From assembly GCA_037349105.1 (NCBI GenBank), contig JAYJMM010000103.1:2914001-2978000 (forward strand): 64,000 bases of DNA. Direction: 5' to 3'. The position numbers were made by a program, and so were the translations under genes. The DNA comes from Limnomonas spitsbergensis (lineage: Eukaryota; Chlorophyta; Chlorophyceae; Chlamydomonadales). The stretch's first letter is position 1; every line of letters starts with the position of its first letter. The notes under the pieces are model-generated. The model did no database searches. It was not told where the DNA came from and worked only from the letters and a program-made list of their open reading frames with translations. This document shows, piece after piece, positions 57,901-64,000 of this stretch.

Positions 57901-60574
57901 GGGACAGCAGGAGAAGCTGGCGCGTCAGGAGGAGGAGCTGTCATACTTGAAGGGCCGTGTCAACAAGCTGGAGGAGGAGGCTGCCTCGGCACGGCTGCAT
58001 GCCATGAAGCGTGTCGGCATCAGCGGCCTGTCACCTGGCATGGGGGTACCCTTCGCCAAGGGAGGTAACGGCGACGTGTACGCGCTTGACTTCGAGGGCA
58101 AGCCGACGGCGTGCAAGCTCGCTCAGGTGAACAGGCCTGATCTGCGCTATCTAGGGGTTTGCTAGGTATTGTTGATACCTTGTTGATGGCAGTTCAGTCT
58201 AGTGAAACACTGAAAACAAATGATAGGTTAATAAGGCTTTGTGTCAATCGAGGCGGTACCCTCCTCGCCCTGCTGCCCATTGCCTCCCTGCCCTTGCCGC
58301 TTGTTCAACTCCCCCCCTCCCACCCTCCTCCCTTGCCGACCTAGCCGGGCCAGGCGAGTGTCATTTGGCTTGAGGTGGACATTCTGCAGCTGGCACGTGG
58401 CAAAGGCGACGGAGTCCCCCTGATCTACGCGCTGGTTGTCGACGACTCCCAGGGTCTGACTGATCAGGCCCCCATCATGGGGTACCTGATGGAGCTGATG
58501 GATGGCTCAGTCAGGGACCTGCTGGTGGACAGGTAAAAAACAGGAAGATTTTCTCCTCAAACAAAAGCTTGTTGAGCAGTATAACCTCTTGATTTCAGTT
58601 TGAACCTGGCCTACTCATGATGGATTGCCACACTCTCTGTAGTTTCCTTTCCCGTTCATCCGTTTCGGCTGTTTTTCTCGTTCCTTCCCTCCTGAACCTC
58701 AGCTTTGGCATAGCTCTCATCCAGCTAGCAGCCGGGCATGCACGTCCTTAGAGATGTTAGCATTGTCCCCACCCCTGACATGGCATGCTGCATCTCCTCT
58801 TCTTCGCAGCCCATTACGCACCCCGCGCATGGTGATCGACACCTTGCGCAAGTGCGCCACTGCCCTCATGTACTTCCACCGCCACGGCTTCCTCCACTTG
58901 GACATCAAGACGTGCAACTTCCTCTTCAAGAGGAGGGTTGACACCAACGGGCAGGAAAGGGTGGTCGTGAAGGTGAGCAGGCATATATACACATTTGTGT
59001 GGAGTGCTGCTAACGGTTCAGCTACATTTCAGCTACGTTGTGGCCTACAGCCAAGAGGGGGCAAAGTGCAGCATGCCCTGCTGCTTATTGCACAGTGAAT
59101 GAGCACAGTGAATGAGCACAGTGAATGAGCACAGTGAATGAGTAACCTTAATCTTCCGTAAATTATCCAAACCCTCATTCCTCCATTTCTGTTTGACTTG
59201 TGCAGCTGGGAGATGCGGGAGCTTCACAGCGCGCTGACAAGGACGGCAATGTGCCATCACCCACGGGTGGCACATACATTTACAGCGCCCAGGAATGCTT
59301 GGTCGAGGGGAGAAAGGTGAGGGAATGTGTGAAGCTCACTTTATCAGGCTGGGCCATCTGATCTTGTGTACACATCTAGCACAGCAGACTTTCAAAACAG
59401 TGGTGTCATACCAGTAGGCAGGGTGGCATCATGGGTGGGTGGGTAGATGCGTGAAGCTCAGAACGGTAGGGCCAGCAATGAGCAGAAAACAGAAACCTAG
59501 GGACTGAGTGTCATCAGCGGTTACACACATTTGTTGTTATTTTACCTGCCAGCATAGTCAGGAATTTCTAACCTCGTACCGTACCTTCATTCAAATTCAA
59601 ATTCAAATGACCTCATGCATCCCCATCCACTTCCCCCCCTCCAGGTTTCTGCGGCTGCCGATGTCCTGGCGTTCTGCAGGATGCTCCTGTCCGTCCTGAA
59701 CTGCGAGATGGAGCCTTTCTACAACAATCTCTGCACGGCCATGGCGGCTGGGCAGACCCATGCCGAGGCCATGGAGGACATGATTGCGAAACTCAGGACG
59801 GGCTCTGAGCCGGCCCTGTACCTCATCCCAGCCAAGCTGGCGGCCTTTGGCACCGAGGGTGCTGAGGCCCTACACCGCCTTGTGCACCGTGGCCTGGTGA
59901 GGGACCCCAGTCAGCGACCAGGCATGGCAGAGATTGAGGCAGAGCTGTGCCGCGTCTTGACGGTGCTGCCGGGTGATGCCAGCGCGGCCATGCAGCCTGC
60001 AAACCTGATCAACGAGCCTCCCCCGCTGGCCCAGCACTCAGCACCAGCCATGGACCCAGCATCCATGCCCCTTCTGGACACCGAGCCCAACCTGCTGACC
60101 AGGGCCTCAGCACCCGTGCGCCTTCTGGACACGGAGCCCAACCTGCTGACCAGGGACCCAACGGCCACCCGATACGCAGCACTGCTGACCAGGGATGCAG
60201 CACCGGCTAAGGATCCAGCACCCGCACCCCTCCTGGACAACGAGTCCTTCCCACTGCATTCCATTGCCGAGGCCCCCCTGACCCCTCTGTTTGAGCTGGC
60301 TATGTCGGTGGTGGCGTCTACGCGACCGCACATGTTCATCACTGTGCCTGGCCTGAAGGGCATTCAGCCCCTCTCTGCATCTCCTGAAGAGGCGTCTGAA
60401 AGCCAGGAGGGGTCCTCCGGATCCTCTGTGGAGACATTCTCTGACCCGAGACAGTGCGAGACTCAGCCTTCTGAGCCGTCATGGGGCAGCAGCCACGAGA
60501 TTTACAGCAACGCTTCGTCACCTGAGCAGCTAGCAGAGTCCCTGCTATGCTTGCTTCTGCCAAACAGGCGGTAG
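55000..60574 (+). CDS. Coiled-coil protein kinase-like gene, copy 3
   Basis: Exons: 55000-55095 (possible), 55480-about 55704 (3' end uncertain), 57240-57281, 57447-57523, 57769-58126, 58354-58532, 58810-58972, 59206-59316 and 59645-60574 with TAG. I see no coding difference from copy 2. The coiled coil, glycine loop, HLDIKTCN, LGDAG and the LLDTEPNLLTR-repeat tail are all present. The identity with copy 2, introns included, indicates a very recent duplication or ongoing conversion. Confidence 0.75.
56230..56476 (+). mobile_element. 5'-truncated retrotransposon tail, + orientation, in kinase copy 3
   Basis: Same insertion as at 35325-35571, flanked by acttggttaaatgt. Confidence 0.85.
56517..56799 (-). 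mobile_element. 5'-truncated retrotransposon tail, - orientation, in kinase copy 3
   Basis: Same insertion as at 35612-35894, flanked by atttccacatgt. Confidence 0.85.
59015..59144. repeat. Dispersed intronic repeat plus 13-bp tandem repeat, copy 3
   Basis: Same element as at 17821-17950. Confidence 0.7.
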
Positions 60575-61975
60575 TGGGTGGTGGCAGAGATCCAGTTACA
60601 GCCATGCAAATAACACCTACTAGTATGCCTTTGCTTGAGTGTTAGGTGGACCAATGTGAATTCGCCATATGTGACGTTTCTTTGCGCCCTGCTCCATGCA
60701 TCATGCTGACATTCTCCATGCTTGTTACTCCATGCATCTTATACAGTGCAACATGCGCTTTTGCGTTGTGCATATTATTCCATGAGTATGCATCATGCGC
60801 CATGTATCGCTCGCCAATGTGATTTCCAGTCTTTGAGGCAGCGGGGAGTTGTTGCTTGGGCTGCAGCGATTTCGTAAATTCTGATCACCTTGTGACATAC
60901 TAGTGCGTCCCAGTAAATATCTTATCTGGCTACCACTGTATAGCCTGTGTATTTGTGTGAACAATGTACCTACTGGGAAGGGTTGTGTTGGATGATTTTG
61001 TGTTATGGTTTCTGAAATTACTGCTATCGTGAAATACCGGTATGCTAGCTAGGAATCCACTGCCACTCCCTGTTGTCCAGCATGAGCATCATCTTGAATG
61101 GGCGTGTATGTTTGATTCCTCTCTCGGTAATCTTTTCCCCCCCAAAACATGGGTTGATACTTTTGCCATGACATTTTGCCCAATTTGGTAACACTTGCAA
61201 ATCTGTCCACGGGTTCCAAGCGTTTATAGTTGGAGACATCATGTCTCTACCCCGGTACGTATGCTCTGTAATTTTGATTATGTTCTTTTGGTTCTGTACT
61301 TTTGGTTCTGTACTTTTGGTTCGGGACTCCTGGTTCTGTACTTTTGGTTCGGGACTCCTGGTTCTATACTTTTGGTTCGGGACTCCTGGTTTTGTACTTT
61401 TGACTTTGTACTGATTATGGGATTGGCCTGTTTTTGCCCCTATGTTTGTTGACCCCTGGTGTTAAATATTTGTCCTGGGGCCTGCCTGGTGCCAGAAGAC
61501 TACACAAGTCGGACTTGTAAATTATATTTTCTGACCTTGTTAATCGTCTGAAAACCTCACTGAGTGTCGCCGCACACGACTCCTAAGTAGGGCCACACAG
61601 CACCGGAGCCTCCTTTCACAATCTGCTACACCCTTGCTGCTCTGTGGACAGTCGGAGGATAAGGCTCGCATGTCAGCTTGAATGGCAAAAGTACTGTCCC
61701 CCGACTCACACGTTTTTATTCAATACAGAAGTAGATATTTCCCCGAGGCTGCGAGCTGCGGCTGAATGCCACTCCGCCAGCCCTGGCCTCAAGCACAGCT
61801 TGCACAAGCCAAGCTTACATAGGTTCAATAAGGAGGACTGGTTTCACACATATTGCAAGCCCACCTGAGAGACCCGCCCACCCAACACAAGAGTATTGAG
61901 CACCTGGGCTCCCCGCACAAATCTGAAGACATCACATTTAAAAACGCCCCCGCACACAACTTGCTATTTGCACAC
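60575..61975. other. 3' flank of kinase copy 3
   Basis: Copy of 39670-41070, with the 14-bp tandem repeat at 61271-61412. Small differences lie at about 60968 and 61278. Confidence 0.5.
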
Positions 61976-62513
61976 ATCCTGCCTTCTGAAGGCCGCAACA
62001 TCCTCTCTGTTGCCGCTGCTACCCACGCAGCAGCCATGTGCCAACAACAGCACCTGCATCCCTGCTGCCACTCATAATGTTGCATCAGCTGCTGCTAGTG
62101 CTGCCACACATCCCCTGCTGTTGCTGCCGCATCTCCACCGTTGTTGCTGTTGCTGCTGCTTTTTTTTGCTGCCCCAATGTTCAGGATGATTGGATATATG
62201 GTTATTGCACATCCTGCTCCCTACTGGAAGCTTCCTCCTCGCTACTTTTGTTGCTGCTACTGCTGCTGCTCGTGCTCACGGCACGGTGACAGCAGCTTCA
62301 TACACCCTGCACCTGCGGTTGCTTCTGCTTCTGCAGCTGCATCCTTGCTCTTGCTGCTGCTGCTGTTGCTACTGCCTCTGCACCTGCATCCCTGCTCTTG
62401 CTGCTGTTGCTCATGCTGCAACAATATTCCCAGTGACAGCAGCTTCATACTCCCTGCTGTTGCTGTTGCTTGTGCTCCTGCTCCTGCAGCTGCCTCCCTG
62501 ATCTTGCTGCTAC
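61976..62513. repeat. CTG/GCT trinucleotide-rich block, copy 3
   Basis: Same as 20700-21237. Confidence 0.65.
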
Positions 62514-62725
62514 TCATGCAGCCACAGTCTTCCCGATGATTGGGTACTTGTTGTTGAACTTGGCCTCCCAATCCCGGAGGCTCTCCAGCTCTGTTGGCGA
62601 CAAGCCCTCCAGGTTATGGTGCAGTCGCTGACCTCTGTGGACAGGAGCGTAAACGCACGCGCACACTCGCGGCCGGCGAACGGGTACACGCCTGTCTCGG
62701 TGTCCAAGCAGAGGGCGGTCAGGGC
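62514..62725 (-). pseudogene. MAPR/cytochrome b5-like fragment, copy 3
   Basis: Same sequence and frame break as the other two copies. 62726-63246 corresponds to 21450-21970. Confidence 0.6.
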
Positions 62726-63246
62726 TTATGATTAAAAGGTTGGGGTGTGTTAGCTGGGGCAGGGTATGGGGGTAGTGCCGCCTCGTCAGGCCTGAGAAGC
62801 TTCATGCACTCCCAAGGCGCAGGCGAGAGGGAGCAGACAAATTAGGTCTCTGTTCTTGAAAGCCCTGAAAGAGGAGTAAATAGGGCTCAGGGGCAGAGGT
62901 GTCCTCTAGGAGAGATACAGACTCCAGCCACACACCATTTTGATGCTTGAAGAGGGGGGTTTAGGGACCTCAGGAACAGTCCCGGCTGTTGTTGTCTTCC
63001 GGGTTCTTAACATATCTGAAGCGGTGTGCAGGTACCCCCAGTCTCTTGTGCCTTCTTGGCTACAGTTGCTACTTCAGCCTTGGACGTCTGAAGGGCTTTC
63101 AGCAGACACTCCGACCATATGAAAAGAGACAAAAATGTGCAAAACACATACACTTCATGGTACCGGCATCGGCTGGTATGAATTCGCATATAAATACAAA
63201 GTAAATGTACTTGCGGGTCAACACAAGAACCTTTCCGCATCAGCAT

Positions 63247-64000
63247 AAGGGGAAGAGGCGAGCAGGGACAGGTTCAGGGCTTAGGCTTGAGAGGCTAAAC
63301 CCTATCAACTGCAGAGGCACCAACTAGCCGCACAACAGGGAAGAGGCGGGGCAGGGACAGGGTTCAGGCTTGGGGCCTGAACCCTAACATATGTAGAGGC
63401 ACCAATTCGCCGCGCACCAGAAAAGAGATGGGGCAGGGACAGGTTCAGGGTTTAGGCCTGGGGCCTAAACCCTAACAATTGCGGAGGTACCAAGTAGCCG
63501 CGCAACAGGGAAGAGGCGGGGCAGGGGGGGGGTTAGGGTTAAGGCGCGGGGACCTAAACCCTAAAAACTGCAAAGACACCAATTAGCCGCACAACAGATA
63601 CGAAGCGGGGCAGGAAGAGGTTCAGGGTTAAAGCTTGGGGGCATAAACCCTAGCAACTGCAGAGGCACCAATTAGCCGCGCAACAGGGAAGAGGCGGGGC
63701 AGGGACAGGTCCAAGGTTAAGCTAAACCCTATTATCTGCAGAGGCACCAATTAGCCTCGCAACAGGGAAGAGGCAGGGCAGGGACAGGTTCAGGGTTCAG
63801 GCTGGGGGCCTAAACCCTGCCAACTGCAGAGTCACCAATTAGCCACGCAACAGGGTAGAGGCAGTGCTGGGGCAGGTTCAGGGTTAAGGCCAGGGAGCCT
63901 AAATTATAGCAACTGCGGAGGCACCAATTAACCGCATAACAGGGGAGGGGCGGGCAGGGACAGGTTCAGGGTTAAGGATTGGGGGCCTCAACCCTGACAA
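63247..64000. repeat. 89-bp satellite array 3, cut by the window edge
   Basis: The first eight to nine units match the starts of arrays 1 and 2. The array continues beyond the window. Confidence 0.95.

Larger units (their letters stand above)
51836..64000 (+). repeat. Segmental duplication unit 3, cut by the window edge
   Basis: It repeats unit 2 base for base with very few differences from the spacer to 754 bp into its satellite array. Its true end and any further units lie outside the window. Confidence 0.9.

Overview
The window looks like nuclear DNA of a green alga, most likely chlorophycean or volvocine. Short exons are bounded by GT/AG, introns are full of minisatellites, CAG/CTG-rich low-complexity DNA is abundant, telomere-like runs are of the TTTAGGG type, and there is a non-LTR retrotransposon whose 3' end carries TGTAA, the usual poly(A) signal of these algae. 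No bacterial-style operons, Shine-Dalgarno sites or CRISPR arrays are visible. The species cannot be named from sequence alone.

Layout. (1) 1-5300: the 3' part of a multi-exon + strand gene, probably glycosyltransferase-like, with short exons and introns holding several tandem repeats. (2) 5300-9720: intergenic DNA, then a 5'-truncated, mutated non-LTR retrotransposon on the - strand, bounded by an imperfect direct repeat. (3) 9720-13190: a diverged version of the spacer that recurs later, with paralogous exon fragments, a CAACAG-rich block inverted relative to the later copies, and a 31-bp minisatellite of about 21 units. (4) 13194-13892: an insertion carrying a tRNA-like segment, absent from the other copies. 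(5) Three tandem copies of one large unit: coiled-coil protein kinase-like gene, then a frameshifted fragment of a MAPR/cytochrome b5-like gene (- strand), then a 9-9.5 kb array of an 89-bp satellite. Units 2 and 3 are 20,905 bp apart and almost identical. Unit 1 lies about 20.3-20.4 kb before unit 2 and is more diverged at its left end. The third satellite array runs off the right edge.

The intact-looking genes are the kinase copies and the first gene. Each kinase copy carries, in the same intron, two 5'-truncated retrotransposon tails in opposite orientation with their own target-site duplications, so those insertions predate the duplication. The satellite unit contains an inverted telomere-like core that can fold into a hairpin and a G-rich strand that could form quadruplexes. 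Arrays show a higher-order period of about 3.3 kb. The combination of satellite and near-identical 21-kb units suggests a subtelomeric, centromeric or otherwise rapidly recombining region; this is inference. No clearly new enzymatic system is visible. The most unusual content is the repeat architecture.
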